64,000 bases of DNA, taken from the NCBI GenBank assembly GCA_008973525.1, contig WACJ01000322.1:302294-366293 (forward strand), written 5' to 3'. The stretch comes from Stenopsyche tienmushanensis (taxonomy: Eukaryota; Arthropoda; Insecta; Trichoptera; Stenopsychidae). Below the pieces are notes generated by a model that made no database searches, was not told where the DNA came from, and saw only the letters and a program-made list of their open reading frames with translations. The position numbers were made by a program, and so were the translations under genes. Positions 56,201-64,000 of the stretch are shown in pieces. Within the stretch, counting starts at the first letter, position 1. Every line of letters begins with the position of its first letter.

Positions 56201-58283
56201 TATGATGCATCATGATTTTCGAAAAACAATTTTAGCACATTCGTGATGAAAAGATTTTTCCCAATTTGTATCGATCAACACCGTGATTCATCAGGTGCCT
56301 CTTTTCGGGCCGAGAATGATTGCAAAATTTTGTATGTGTGTTTTTCCGATGAACTTTTGATTTCAATGTTCATATTTGTTATCAGATAATAACAAATACG
56401 AGCGCTAAGCAGCCCGGCAAACAAGAAAATCACCCAAGACTATTATTGAGCGCGAGGCGCTAAATGTTTATTATATGTATATATAATTAGAGGGTTGAAT
56501 TATTTATTTTGTCATGCTAATTCTCAATATTGAAACATTTATACGCTCATAAGAGTGTTATAAACTGTGAGATTTTCTCCTGTGAAAACATGTATTTTTC
56601 GGACCACAAACGGTGTGATAATATTAGCGTCAATCAAATATACTGAGAAATATCCAACAACGTTTAAGCTAAAGTGTTTCGTTTAAATTTCAGATACATG
56701 AAGTATTTATATCCGTATGAATGCGAAAAGAAGAATCTATCCACTCCGTCTGAATTGCAAGCGGCCATCGATGGAAACAGACGCGAAGGCAGACGTTCGT
56801 CATATGGTCAATATGAACAACAAGTTCAATCACATTTAAATATGGTGAATATTTAATCTTTTTAAATGATTTTAAAATGATATTGATTCGTTGATCTTAT
56901 ATGGTTTAATTTATTTTTCAGCCGAATGTTCAACGAAGCCCCGTTCCGACCAGCATGCAACAACTATCGCAACAAATGTCTCCTTTGTCTCTCGTCACTG
57001 GTGGCGCTAGAGGATTAGCTGGTGGACTTGGTGGTGGCTTGGGTGGTGGTCTATCTCTTGGAAATAGTTTAGGACTTCATCATGCGGCAGCTCAACAAGC
57101 GGCTCATCACGGAGCCCACGCTATGGCACATGATTTGGAACAAAAGATGATGGAATATATGAAACTCTTTCAGCAAAAAGATTTTAGAAGACCAGGTAAT
57201 CATCGTTAATAAATACTGTTAACGCAAACATTTAATTAAGCATCGTTTAATATTAAATTTGCAACTACCTACATTGTTCGTCAATCGATACGTTGTATCT
57301 GTTTGATATTATTGTGTGTTAGTCGTATCTTAAGTAACGAGTCAAGACAAACCTTAACCAGCTTATAAATTAACTGCTTAATCATGCGTAGAAAAAGTTT
57401 TAAAATTATCCACAACAAAGTGGGAAATAATCGACCCTTATCATACAGTAAAAGTATGAATAAATATTTTCTTTGTACCAAAACAATGCTTAATTTTCAT
57501 TTCTTTGTTTATAAAATGAGTTTTATTAAATATTTCAGGTTCGGAATCTCCTCCGGGTACAGTTTCTCCACGTGACGCAGCTCTCAGTGCTTTAGAAATG
57601 TCTCGTTTGACATTGTGGAGTCTCTATAACAACAATACTTCTCCCCCCGCGTCAATGAATAACGCATCATCGCCGATAAATGAACCCCAAAGGTAAATAT
57701 CAACTTTAATAATTGCTTTAGAATATAAATCATTTCAAATTTTCATCATTGCGTTAGTAAATATACAATTAAATATCTATTTTAAAGAGTTTTCTTAGAA
57801 AAAAGCAGTTTGTTGCCGTTTGTTTACAGGGAGGCCCTCAATTTAAGCGACTCTCCAGTGCAGTCGTCCCCCGTGGCCGGCGGAGCGTGCATAAAACGCG
57901 AACTCCCAGAAAGAGAACCGCAGCCTCCGGCCAAGAGAGCCACACCTTTACCGATGTCCGCTCATTCACCTACTCCGCCGCAACCACCCTCTTTACTACC
58001 CGCTCATTTATCGCACCACCATCATCACAGCAACGGACACGGAGCGGCCTTTAAAATAACGAGCAGAGGTATTATTCAATTCACTATTCGGCAAATTATA
58101 TCTATAAAACATTGTAATAAGTAATATTGTATTAATTTTATAGGCGATGCGAGGACAGGCGATCAGCAATTAGTGGTTTCGATGGAACTGAACGGCGTCA
58201 CATACGAAGGCGTACTCTTTGCGAATCCACAAAACAACGCGTCGAGTCCGCCGAGTCAACGACACAGACCGATGGTCTCTTAG
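38033..58283 (+). CDS. retn: retained / dead ringer (ARID3-type transcription factor), 3' six exons
   Basis: Nuclear DNA-binding protein of the ARID3 family. In Drosophila the orthologue binds AT-rich sites and acts in embryonic patterning and neural development (family knowledge). Exons are 38033-38216, 56694-56844, 56922-57195, 57539-57692, 57830-58068 and 58144-58283. All introns are GT-AG and the phases join without a frameshift into 380 residues plus a stop. The order is: the second half of the ARID domain (starts GTPINRLPIMAKSVLDLFEL), the post-ARID segment (YMKYLYPYECEKK, then NRREGRRSSYGQYE), a Gly/His/Ala-rich linker, a Ser/Pro-rich part, the conserved REALNLSDSP motif, and the REKLES strand (VVSMELNGVTYEGVLFANP). 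The first exon starts in phase 1, so at least one upstream exon (ARID helix 1 and the N-terminus) is missing. Nothing ending in the expected FMQKR motif was found in the window. The stretch between REALNLSDSP and REKLES is much shorter than I recall for Drosophila. Identification is very secure. Confidence 0.96.
39446..39506 (+). repeat. subterminal palindromes of piggyBac A (5' end)
   Basis: Two near-perfect 17-bp palindromes, GGCCAGACTGTCTGGCC (39446-39462) and GGCCAGACGGTCTGGCC (39490-39506), spaced 44 bp start to start. The same pair occurs in copy B at 44102-44118 and 44058-44074. Found only at the 5' end, they probably bind the transposase or form hairpins; inferred from position. Confidence 0.85.
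39865..40896 (+). pseudogene. piggyBac copy A transposase, N-terminal part with read-through tail
   Basis: Residues 1-315 match copy B exactly by eye. The frame then runs through the TTAA into the 3' end of the inserted copy B and adds 27 foreign residues (TFCTPPIFSKDQLATPARKI, then YKKTPESR; the first Thr replaces Thr316) before a stop at 40894. The predicted 343-aa product keeps the acidic N-terminus and Asp267 but lacks Asp353, Asp460 and the zinc domain, so it cannot be a functional transposase. The copy A part proper ends at 40810. Confidence 0.93.
40811..44134 (-). mobile_element. piggyBac copy B, full length, nested in copy A
   Basis: A complete 3,324-bp element on the - strand, flanked by TTAA at 40807-40810 and 44135-44138. 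The target TTAA belongs to copy A's transposase reading frame (Leu315-Thr316). Its 3' terminus CCTTTTGCACTCC is at 40811 and its 5' terminus (reverse complement of CTGTAAAGG) ends at 44134. It contains one long open frame, 41879-43699. Intact ends, an intact frame and near-identity to A all indicate a recent insertion by an active or recently active family. Confidence 0.96.
41879..43699 (-). CDS. piggyBac transposase (606 aa, apparently intact)
   Basis: DDE-type transposase that cuts and pastes the element at TTAA sites without leaving a footprint (family knowledge). The N-terminus (1-85) is Ser/Asp/Glu-rich, as in other piggyBac proteins. The catalytic core carries Asp267 (VVDESVVNFKGK), Asp353 (LYTDRFYTS) and Asp460/Asp463 (GGVDIADHY), matching the DDD/D set of the Trichoplusia ni enzyme. 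The C-terminus has a cross-brace zinc domain with Cys563/Cys566, Cys581/Cys584, and His591, Cys595, His600 as further likely ligands. The length is close to the 594 aa of the classical enzyme. The start ATG lies about 435 bp inside the 5' end. An upstream TTTAAAAAGG box (mirrored at 39733 in copy A) may serve as TATA element. An AATAAA-containing stretch follows the stop. No stop codon or frameshift is present. Confidence 0.97.
   Translation of the reverse strand: MECNKNNKRSFSQLNESSDEEDFFFDNVDDSDDSDTEVIHDQDCDANNESDEDNGSDTESESDIFPIRMPRIMHLSSDEEDLQNSSPKHWDLLTSIVAQPQKSFYIGARIPGPNLPTNCIQPIDYFNLFFTDSLINTIVGETNKYAKEKFKKMVPTNRSMWNTFCDVTAVEFRAFLGVILNMGIRPHPNLQDFFSRSFTASCPFYTSIFRRKRFLQIFWRLHLHDNSIINRQESNLEHRIKKVDLYLKYLDERYRQYFFPHQQIVVDESVVNFKGKICFKTYNPKKPTKWGIRLYVLADSHCGYLYSFIPYYGSLTTGKLTNPELKFTTRIVLELYKNLLKEIPDAEGYHLYTDRFYTSISLSDELMKLNAHLTGTIMTNKKNLPPGIKKPKIKKDEVLSFKTDNAITLAWKDKRIVTMLSNWHSNGTEVIKRIVRGGIEEEIKKPEVVADYTKHMGGVDIADHYSSTYCFLRKSVKWWRKLFFWGLETTVINSYILYKEDSLRKKEKPMTHLQFVDKLIIQLVANHRKGSSSKKPTVDPEERLNNQKCHSIYPDLEKKYRDCVVCGTNRKEKRKRTMYYCKTCSNMPALHIGECFEKYHSLKKYN
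44139..45013 (+). pseudogene. piggyBac copy A transposase, C-terminal part
   Basis: Continuation of the copy A frame after the insertion: residues 317-606, including Asp353, Asp460/463 and the zinc domain, all intact. One residue differs from copy B: Ser371 in place of Ala. It has no start codon or promoter of its own. If copy B left precisely, the frame would be continuous with 39865-40810. Confidence 0.94.
48650..48846 (+). mobile_element. partial copy of the 7-kb TTAA MITE
   Basis: Clearly homologous to 7385-7580, with shared blocks such as GCATATATTTTATACGA and TAAAATATTAACACATTT. It ends GGACTGTAAAGTG at 48834-48846 followed by an intact TTAA (48847-48850). The left half of the element is missing. 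An internal TTAA at 48717-48720 is also followed by an end-like CACATTT, so a 126-bp shorter element is an alternative reading. Confidence 0.6.
53921..54496 (+). mobile_element. mariner deletion derivative (third type, 576 bp)
   Basis: Long imperfect inverted ends of about 33 bp: TTGAAAGTGCAAATTAGTTC at the left against TTGGGAATGCAAATTATTTC (reverse complement) at the right. TA precedes the left end (53919-53920). The N-terminal transposase frame starts at the very edge and reads CFCFNCKKSAAEAHRMFLEV and KKIEDKKLETSLDEDQS, then after a stop AESLGVTQQLFSVLMKSMEM and KQGNWVPFELKPRDVEKRFF: helix-turn-helix domain and linker of a mariner. A C-terminal scrap (LPERWKKVV-like, near 54380) follows directly, so the catalytic core is deleted. 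Confidence 0.8.
56694..56844 (+). CDS. retn: retn exon: C-terminal end of ARID domain
   Basis: 151 bp. The acceptor is TTTAAATTTCAG. The first base completes the Gln codon split across the 18.5-kb intron. The exon then reads YMKYLYPYECEKKNLSTPSE and NRREGRRSSYGQYE, both near-invariant in ARID3 proteins. It ends in phase 0 after HLNM with donor ATG/GTGAAT. Confidence 0.95.
56922..57195 (+). CDS. retn: retn exon: Gln/Gly/His-rich linker
   Basis: 274 bp after a 77-bp intron. It starts in phase 0 with PNVQRSPVPTSMQQLSQQMS, then a Gly/Leu-rich tract (AGGLGGGLGGGLSLG), an Ala/His tract (HHAAAQQAAHHGAHAMAHD) and a predicted amphipathic helix (LEQKMMEYMKLFQQKDF). The donor is CCAG/GTAATC, phase 1. 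Low-complexity linkers at this place are typical of insect retn proteins. The MMEY helix corresponds to a similar MMEYLQL segment I recall in Drosophila. Confidence 0.93.
57196..57538 (+). other. retn: retn short intron (343 bp)
   Basis: GT at 57196 and AG at 57537-57538, phase 1. AT-rich. Nothing further seen. Confidence 0.9.
57539..57692 (+). CDS. retn: retn exon: Ser/Pro-rich segment
   Basis: 154 bp after a 343-bp intron (acceptor AAATATTTCAG). It completes the split Gly codon, then reads SESPPGTVSPRDAALSALEM and SRLTLWSLYNNNTSPPASMN. The ALSAxxxxxxLWxxYNNNxSPP pattern is shared with Drosophila retn. It ends in AG of a split Arg codon, donor AG/GTAAAT. Confidence 0.93.
57830..58068 (+). 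CDS. retn: retn exon: REALNLSDSP motif and Pro-rich region
   Basis: 239 bp after a 137-bp intron (acceptor TTGTTTACAG). The first base completes Arg, giving the conserved REALNLSDSP motif. There follow a KRE-type basic-acidic stretch (CIKRELPEREPQPPAKR), a Pro-rich tract and a five-His run (LSHHHHHSNGHG). It ends in AAFKITSR plus the first base of Gly, donor AGAG/GTATTA. FKITSRG marks the start of the REKLES core. Confidence 0.93.
58144..58283 (+). CDS. retn: retn terminal exon: REKLES strand and stop
   Basis: 140 bp including TAG at 58281-58283, after a 75-bp intron (acceptor ATTTTATAG). It encodes the Gly completing the split codon, then DARTGDQQLVVSMELNGVTY and EGVLFANP followed by a short Ser/Pro/Arg tail (PPSQRHRPMVS). 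MELNGVxYxGVLFANP is the REKLES signature; in ARID3 proteins this domain serves self-association and nuclear shuttling (family knowledge). Confidence 0.95.
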
Positions 58284-58896
58284 GCGCAGCTGACGCCTCG
58301 AAGCAACAATCGTTCCATTGCGTAATTTGCGTGAATACTTTTTTCCACACGTGAAATATAGGATTTATTTCACAAAACTATGTATCATCAGAGCGTGGCG
58401 AAGACTTAAAATACTGTACATAATATGAAACTCAGTGATTTTATATACGATATATTTTAATGCGGATTTTCTTTGCGGATGTTTGCGTACAAATTCTCAC
58501 ACACGGCGTTATTAATAAAATCAATATATAGATTAACGTGCCATAATTGCGTTTATGTTTCTGACGTGAACGCGAATGCAAATTTATAATGATTTCGATG
58601 AACGTACAGACCGCAAAAATTGGCAACACGTCCGTAAAGAACTTCCTGAAAATAGCTTAGGTCAATGTATTTTTTTATCAGTATTCAAACTCTTATTTTA
58701 TATGTAAAACAGCAATTCACATCAGCTGTGAAGCCATTTTAATCATGTTTTTTTTACGATACTTTTAAGCGGATCAAATCTTTTGTATTTGAGGAAGAAA
58801 TGAACCCAGTTATTAAAGATAAGTCCATCAAAGATGAGCCGAATAGATTTGAATCGATTTGTGACGTATGTTTTGTTGTAGACGTGTACAAATAAA
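58284..58896 (+). other. retn: retn 3' UTR with candidate poly(A) signals
   Basis: Sequence after the stop codon. AATAAA hexamers lie at 58514-58519 and 58891-58896. The second is followed by a G/T-rich stretch, so it is the better guess for the cleavage signal. The true end cannot be fixed without transcript data, and longer UTRs into the AT-rich DNA beyond are possible. Confidence 0.5.
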
Positions 58897-60750
58897 GTGT
58901 GATAGGGAGCGATTGAATGAGCAGCGAGTGTACCGTTCCAAAATACAGGATTTGTGCTTATCCGATCTAGGATTTTGTAGACTCGGAGGGACGCATTTTA
59001 TACATTTTGACCAGTATTTATAGAATTTACATATTGCCGATTCACAATAGAAGATTTCGCCGATCTCTACGTTATTTATTATGCCTGTCTTTGATGGTTG
59101 AATATTAAGATTATTTTCTCTCTTGTGTAGATTTCTCTCGAATAATTGTATTTAGGATAAGATACGCTTAGGAAAAAGTCAACGATTCATACTGTGTAAA
59201 TATAGTTATTAATTTTAAATGGTGTATATTCCGATAGAGAAGAAATAATATGTGCTCATCGATCGATTTCTCAGATTTTGATAATCTGAGAAATAGTATA
59301 AATAAATTGTTTCTGATCTTAATATCTAAAATAATATATCGATAACGTACATGAAATCTTCCTTTTTTTTCTATCAACAATTCAATCCTGTTTTTTGTTG
59401 AGGTGAAAATAATAATGGAATAATAAGGTTAAATAGGCTATTTCTCAGAAATTCTGATTTTATAAAATTTTTTCCAAAGATTTGAAATCAATGTTATTGA
59501 TTTTCTTAAAATTACATTAAAATTAAAAGATGATTCTAATTTTCACAATTAAGTTGTGTTTTTCGATCTTGTAAATTAAGTTTATTTAATCATTTTAGAT
59601 ATTGTTATTGTGGAAAAATTGAGCATATAATATTTGCCAAAAAGACTGTTAAAATATTATATTTTTACTATAATTATTGTTTATGTAGTTAATTTACTTT
59701 GACAAAGTAATATTACTTTAAATTTGATTTTAGTTTCTTACGCAACGGTTGATCGACGTTAAAGAGCGTAGCGAATTTTTTAACACGTGTATACGAACGT
59801 CCGCCGTACGGCGGCTAGTATAATCAACGTCATATTTTGTGAAATGTTTTATTATTTTATTCGTATTTAATTTGATAATATTATCTTAATGCTTATTGAG
59901 TAAATAGAATGTGACAATTTTGAGCGTTTTAAAGCGTAGATTTGAAGTACAAGCGAATCTGAATAGTAGGTTTTTAAATCGGAATTCCAGTTAACGAAGT
60001 CTATTCAATCTAAACGATAGAAAATTTGTGCGCTAACTAAATAACGTAGTAAATTAAAGTACAGAAATAATTCGCACATAAAATATTAGAAATAAGAATA
60101 CCAGCGGCAATTGGTGTTTCCTATAATTAAATTATTTAATATACATACATTCTTAAAATAAAATCTCAACTGTATTTTATATATTAATAAAACAGTTTTA
60201 TTTTTTACATTATGCAAAAACTAAAATCTCAGTATTTGTAAATATTATAAGATCAATAGAATATCGTGTCCAATTTAATCGTCGATAATTATTTGTTTCA
60301 GCATTTAGCCTATATTATAAAATAGACCTTGTAATGTATAAAATAATGTACACGTTTAATTTGAAGCAGTTTTAGCGTTTTGAGATTCACTCAAAACTAT
60401 GATTATTTAATTGTTGCAATGTCTCATTTTTGTATTTGTACGATTCAATATGAAATTTTAAAAATATATATACATAGGCAACTCTTTAGTTTTGTTTTAA
60501 TTGATACAGGCAATAGATGAGTTGCAGTGTATATATAATATTATAGGTAAATGTAATCTCGGCAGAAAATAAAAGATGGAAAATACATCCGAGTAGTTGA
60601 AAATACACTTAGTTTCATTTAAAATTCAATCATCGTCCTATCAATACGATAACGTGCAAATAGACGTGTGCGATTTGACTGATCAGCTTTCGATGAGCTA
60701 AACGATGTTTTCAGATTAAATTTTGTTTCAAAATCTGAAAACGCCAGATC

Positions 60751-60952
60751 TTTGATCAGTGCGTAGCATCAGTTATCATGTATGGGTCACAGATTTGGAC
60801 TGCATTCCATCGAAGTGACACAAAGAGCCATGGAATAAAAGATGTTGGGCATTTCATTCAAAGACAAAATCAGTAACGAGGAGATCACAAGACGCATAAA
60901 AGTCAAAGATCGCATGAAAGAACACCTTAAGTGGAAATGGGTCGGCTATGGG
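60751..60952 (+). pseudogene. LINE (RTE-like) reverse transcriptase C-terminal fossil
   Basis: The + strand translates DQCVASVIMYGSQIWT, then after a one-base shift VTQRAMEXKMLGISFKDKIS and NEEITRRIKVKDRMKEHLKW (X is a stop). This matches the thumb/C-terminal region of insect RTE-type non-LTR retrotransposons (pattern: AQRxMERxMLGISLxDxIxNEEIRRRTKVxD). Only a short decayed piece remains. The family assignment is from memory of the motif. Confidence 0.7.
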
Positions 60953-61209
60953 GCAGTAAATATCACATTAACGTTATACCATAATCGCTAAATAAATATT
61001 TTAGTGAGTTAGTAATTGTGTGCTTATTACAAAAAAACAGGTTAAAATTTAAACTCAAGGCTTTCAAACAATTTAAGCTTTGAAGGAGTTTAAAATAAAC
61101 ATTGAGCAAATGAAGTGGATAGTTTTCAGCAAAAATCCAAATGGCATTAAACTAATGATCTGAATAGACGACGTCATCATTCTTCTATAAGGAATGGAAA
61201 GCCGGGACG

Positions 61210-61416
61210 CTTACTAATATCTTACATACCTCAGATATGTTATGAGTAATAATAAATATGCACGTCTGCGATTAATAATCCACGGGAAGATTGACTGTCG
61301 TTGCAGCCGAGAAGATATCGTGTCTGAAGAGCTTACGGCAGTGTTACGGACTCAATACGAGAGTGCTTTTCCACATTGCTGCAAACAAGATCAAGCTTAA
61401 ACTACTGGTAACTTAC
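61210..61416 (+). pseudogene. LINE reverse transcriptase C-terminal fossil, second type
   Basis: The + strand reads YLRYVMSNNKYARLRLIIHG then KIDCRCS, and after a frameshift ISCLKSLRQCYGLNTRVLFH then IAANKIKLKLLV. This follows the C-terminal pattern HVMRxxKYELLRLIIxGKI...RRxSWLKNLRxWYG of insect non-LTR elements of a different clade from the 60.75-kb fossil. Non-functional. Confidence 0.62.
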
Positions 61417-63130
61417 ACACATGGAGTGTACAGTACTTAAATAAGAATAAATCTAAACTGTAAATGATCCTTATTAGAATATATTGGTTTATAACTATGA
61501 ATTTATTTTACCTTGTCATAATTAAATAAATCACTTTCTTCAACTTTGCTTATAATAAAATTTAGCTATAAGACATAATAATAAACGACGGTAATGAGAA
61601 TAGTATATCAATGAGAAAATATTGATAATATCAATATGGCATTAAAAACAAACAAATCTTATAAGGAAAATATATAATGCTAACCTGTTTTAAATAAATA
61701 TGATATTTGAGTTGATCTAAATACCCGATCAATTAAATATAATAGAGGCGAGGTTGGTTGAAGCAGCTCTAACTAGATTCCTTGATGAAAAGACGCGACA
61801 CATCATAACAGCTGTAGCTCTACGAAGTTATTCCTTGAAAATCGTCCCGATGGGTGGTCCGAAATATCGGAATAAAAAATAGCTTAAACGCGATCGAATA
61901 CCCAATTTTTTCTGAATTAATTTCTTAAATATGACTCGCGTAAATCTGAAAAGCTCAATAAATAAAAAATATGCATTCAAATGAGTTCTTGATAGACGTT
62001 GTAATCTTTGAATATAAATAATGATTTATGTTTATAAGTTTGGCAAATGGTGGTAACGACAGAGGCCAATGAAGATGAAACCTGTTAAAATATTTTTCTA
62101 CGTGTGCTTTTCCTTCTTGAAAAAATGAAACATTCTTTTATGCTCAACTTATTTCAATTTTATGGTGGGCGTATGAAAAAATTGCAGCATTAAATCTCGC
62201 GCTAAAGTTTGGTAACATTCAGCATTATGACGAAAATGGGTCATTTATTATGTTGAAAACGTTCATTGAATCATTTACATAGACGTGCAACATAAAGGAT
62301 AAGATATGTTATATATATGAGAGATCGTTTGAGTCCATGTAAGTATGATACAAAATATATTAAACGAATTACAATAAGATATTTATTTATAAATAGCATT
62401 TAATAAGGAAATTTAGTATGTTCTTTGCTATGTTAGCTATAGATAATATTTTAATACCAAAAAATTCAGGAGAGAGCTTTATGTTAGTAGTATGAAAAAT
62501 TTTCAAATCGCAAGCGAATATTTCATAATTTAGATATCGCTTAGAAGAAAATTGAGCAAGCTTTAATTTTGAAATTGGTTAATATATCAGAATAAGATGA
62601 TACATTATAAATTACCATAAAGATAAATCAACTTTAAATTTAAAATAAAAATATAAATAATGCTAATTTCTAATTATAATGCTTAAAAATTAGTATTTGT
62701 ATGATAATTCAGCGCGACACTTTTACGCTATAGAAATAAATATTTTCTGCAGTAAATAGTAAAATTTCATTTGGATGTTTATTAATTCTATATTCAATTA
62801 AGGGAGAATTTATTTTGCAAATCAATTAAAGAATGATCTTATTATAAATAATATGAAATATTGAGTAAAAATCAAAATCAACAAGGAAAATATTCTATTC
62901 AAGGATAATATCAGACGAAAGAGTTTGCAATTACGTTAGCATTGCCGGGAGGAAAAGTGTGAAAAAAGCCTTGATTCAGAAAATAAACAAATAATTTTAT
63001 AATAGATGAATATATTTTAAAGTATTGGTTTTTTCATAAGAATATATTTTTTTTAATATAATGAACAATTTCTTTATTAAAGAAAGCGACATAATGTGGA
63101 ATAATTGCATTGGAGTGTGTACCGACTAAA

Positions 63131-63256
63131 TGTTTAGCAGCTAGCCGGTAAAACCGTTATTTTTCCCGGAACGAAAATCGCAACCGAACCGATATAAATA
63201 TTAGGAACGTAACCAAAACCAAAATGAAAAAAATAACGGTTCAAAGCCCTACACAA
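63131..63256 (+). repeat. dispersed GAACCG-rich repeat, copy 2
   Basis: Second copy of the repeat at 11880-12106, in the opposite orientation and shorter, lying just left of the 63305 mariner. Confidence 0.4.
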
Positions 63257-63304
63257 AGGCCATTTGTGCAATATTTTCGAGTAACACTGCTACTACGAAA
63301 TATA

Positions 63305-64000
63305 TCCCGAAAGTAAGTGTACTAAATTTTAATATTTTTTTTTAGAAAAAGTGTATTTGAAAGAAAAAATACAGGTTATTGTTGATACTCTTTTCAACTA
63401 TTTTTCACAAGCTTCTTTATGCCCTCCTCGAAGAACTCTCCCGCCAGCTCCTTCCCCCACTTCAGAACCTCTTTCTATACTTGTTCGTCGGTTGAAAATG
63501 TAATTCCACCCATGTATTCTTTCACGGAGGGGGAAAGATCTGAAGGCATCAGGTCAGGGGAATACGAGGAGTGGTTCAAAACATCCCAACCAAATAAGTC
63601 CAAGAGCGCCTTGGTGGATAAGGCTGTGCGAGGACGGACGTTGTCGTGCAATAAGCACACTCCTCTCGTCAGCATCTCCTCCTTTTATTTTGAATGCTTC
63701 TTTTGAGTTTTTTAGGGTCGACGGACGACTGTCTTTTTGACTCAGACGTGAAATGAGCCATCAATTTTTATCCCCAGTCATAATAGAACTCCTAGTAGAA
63801 AATCCTCACCTTTCAATTCAAGTCGCACAAAAAATAATCTCGGGCGCCAGCGCCCCCGCCTGCTCATACTTAGCGATTTCTTATCGACATCTTTCACGCA
63901 ACTGGACACTACAACGTGAATTTAGGTACTATCGTGTTGCTATGCTTGCTTTGTCAGGAGATACGCTCAGTATGGCCAACCCTTAAAAAAACAAAAATCA
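63305..64000 (-). mobile_element. mariner element, cut by window end
   Basis: It starts with TCCCGAAAGTAAGTG after TA (63303-63304) and runs past the last base. Its final visible part (about 63890-64000) matches 23195-23330 of the shorter family member, including TATGGCCAACCCTTAAAAAA, so only a few tens of bases with the right terminus are probably missing. The element would then be about 0.73 kb, itself an internally deleted copy. Confidence 0.85.
63411..63675 (-). pseudogene. mariner transposase C-terminal fragment
   Basis: The - strand translates LLHDNVRPRTALSTKALLDL, FGWDVLNHSSYSPDLMPSDL and KEYMGGITFSTDEQV: the second catalytic Asp block (LLHDNARPH) and the YSPDLAPSD block holding the third Asp. 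After a stop the frame continues as KEVLKWGKELAGEFFEEGIK. His after ARP is Arg here. The N-terminal half and the first catalytic Asp are absent. Inactive. Confidence 0.88.

Larger units (their letters stand above)
38217..56693 (+). other. retn: retn intron within the ARID domain (18.5 kb)
   Basis: Bounded by GTGAGT at 38217 and CAG ending at 56693. It splits a Gln codon between TLRT and YMKYLYPY. It contains the nested piggyBac pair (39430-46081), a partial MITE (about 48650-48846) and a mariner derivative (53921-54496). The rest has no supported gene. The moderate-GC stretch 46100-47750 and the stretch 49200-52000 look like non-coding regulatory DNA; the stretch 54500-56640 is very AT-rich. 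Confidence 0.9.
58897..63304. other. downstream DNA after retn
   Basis: Very AT-rich, no gene supported. It contains a 14-bp perfect palindrome at 59801-59814, the two LINE fossils (60751-60952, 61210-61416) and a dispersed GAACCG-rich repeat (63131-63256). Part of 58897-60600 could be extended retn 3' UTR. The stretches 59000-59750 and 61420-63130 show nothing recognisable. Confidence 0.6.

Noticed and set aside
1..64000. CRISPR arrays, operons, rRNA genes, viral genes
   Set aside because: No regularly spaced repeats, no bacterial-type gene packing, and no viral protein signature; the spliced retn gene shows the window is animal nuclear DNA.

Overview
This is an AT-rich animal genomic window, almost certainly from an insect. 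It carries the 3' part of one host gene, split by introns, in a background of introns packed with cut-and-paste DNA transposons. The host gene is retained / dead ringer (retn, the insect ARID3 orthologue), read on the + strand. Six coding exons can be placed exactly (38033-38216, 56694-56844, 56922-57195, 57539-57692, 57830-58068, 58144-58283). They give 380 in-frame residues, from the middle of the ARID DNA-binding domain to the REKLES domain and the stop codon. The exon that should carry the first ARID helices was not found, so positions 1-38032 are read as the end of a very long upstream intron (at least 38 kb). The next intron, which splits the ARID domain, is 18.5 kb.

The outstanding feature is a self-into-self nested piggyBac insertion in that second intron (39430-46081). 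A 3,324-bp piggyBac element (copy A, + strand) has a second, nearly identical 3,324-bp element (copy B, - strand) inserted at a TTAA inside its transposase frame. Copy B encodes an apparently intact 606-aa transposase with the full catalytic aspartate set and a C-terminal Cys/His zinc domain. Copy A is split into a 316-residue N-terminal part and a 290-residue C-terminal part. Only three single-base differences between the copies were noticed by eye, so both are very young.

Other repeats by region: 6.9-7.6 kb, a TTAA-flanked MITE; 8.47 kb, a candidate recursive splice site; 12.4-13.3 and 15.0-15.6 kb, two Tigger/pogo-type elements; 15.65-16.1 and 20.16-20.49 kb, two further TTAA-flanked MITEs; 22.9-23.4 kb, a mariner deletion derivative; 28.9-29.35 kb, a decayed mariner of another type; 48.65-48.85 kb, a second partial copy of the 7-kb MITE; 53.9-54.5 kb, a third mariner type with long terminal inverted repeats; 60.75-61.4 kb, two LINE reverse-transcriptase C-terminal fossils downstream of retn; 63.3-64.0 kb, the left part of a mariner of the 22.9-kb family, cut by the window end.

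No tRNA, rRNA, CRISPR or operon-like structure was seen. Between the transposons lie blocks of moderate GC without recognisable coding potential, probably intronic regulatory DNA of retn. All calls come from reading and translating the sequence by eye. No alignment or database search was run.
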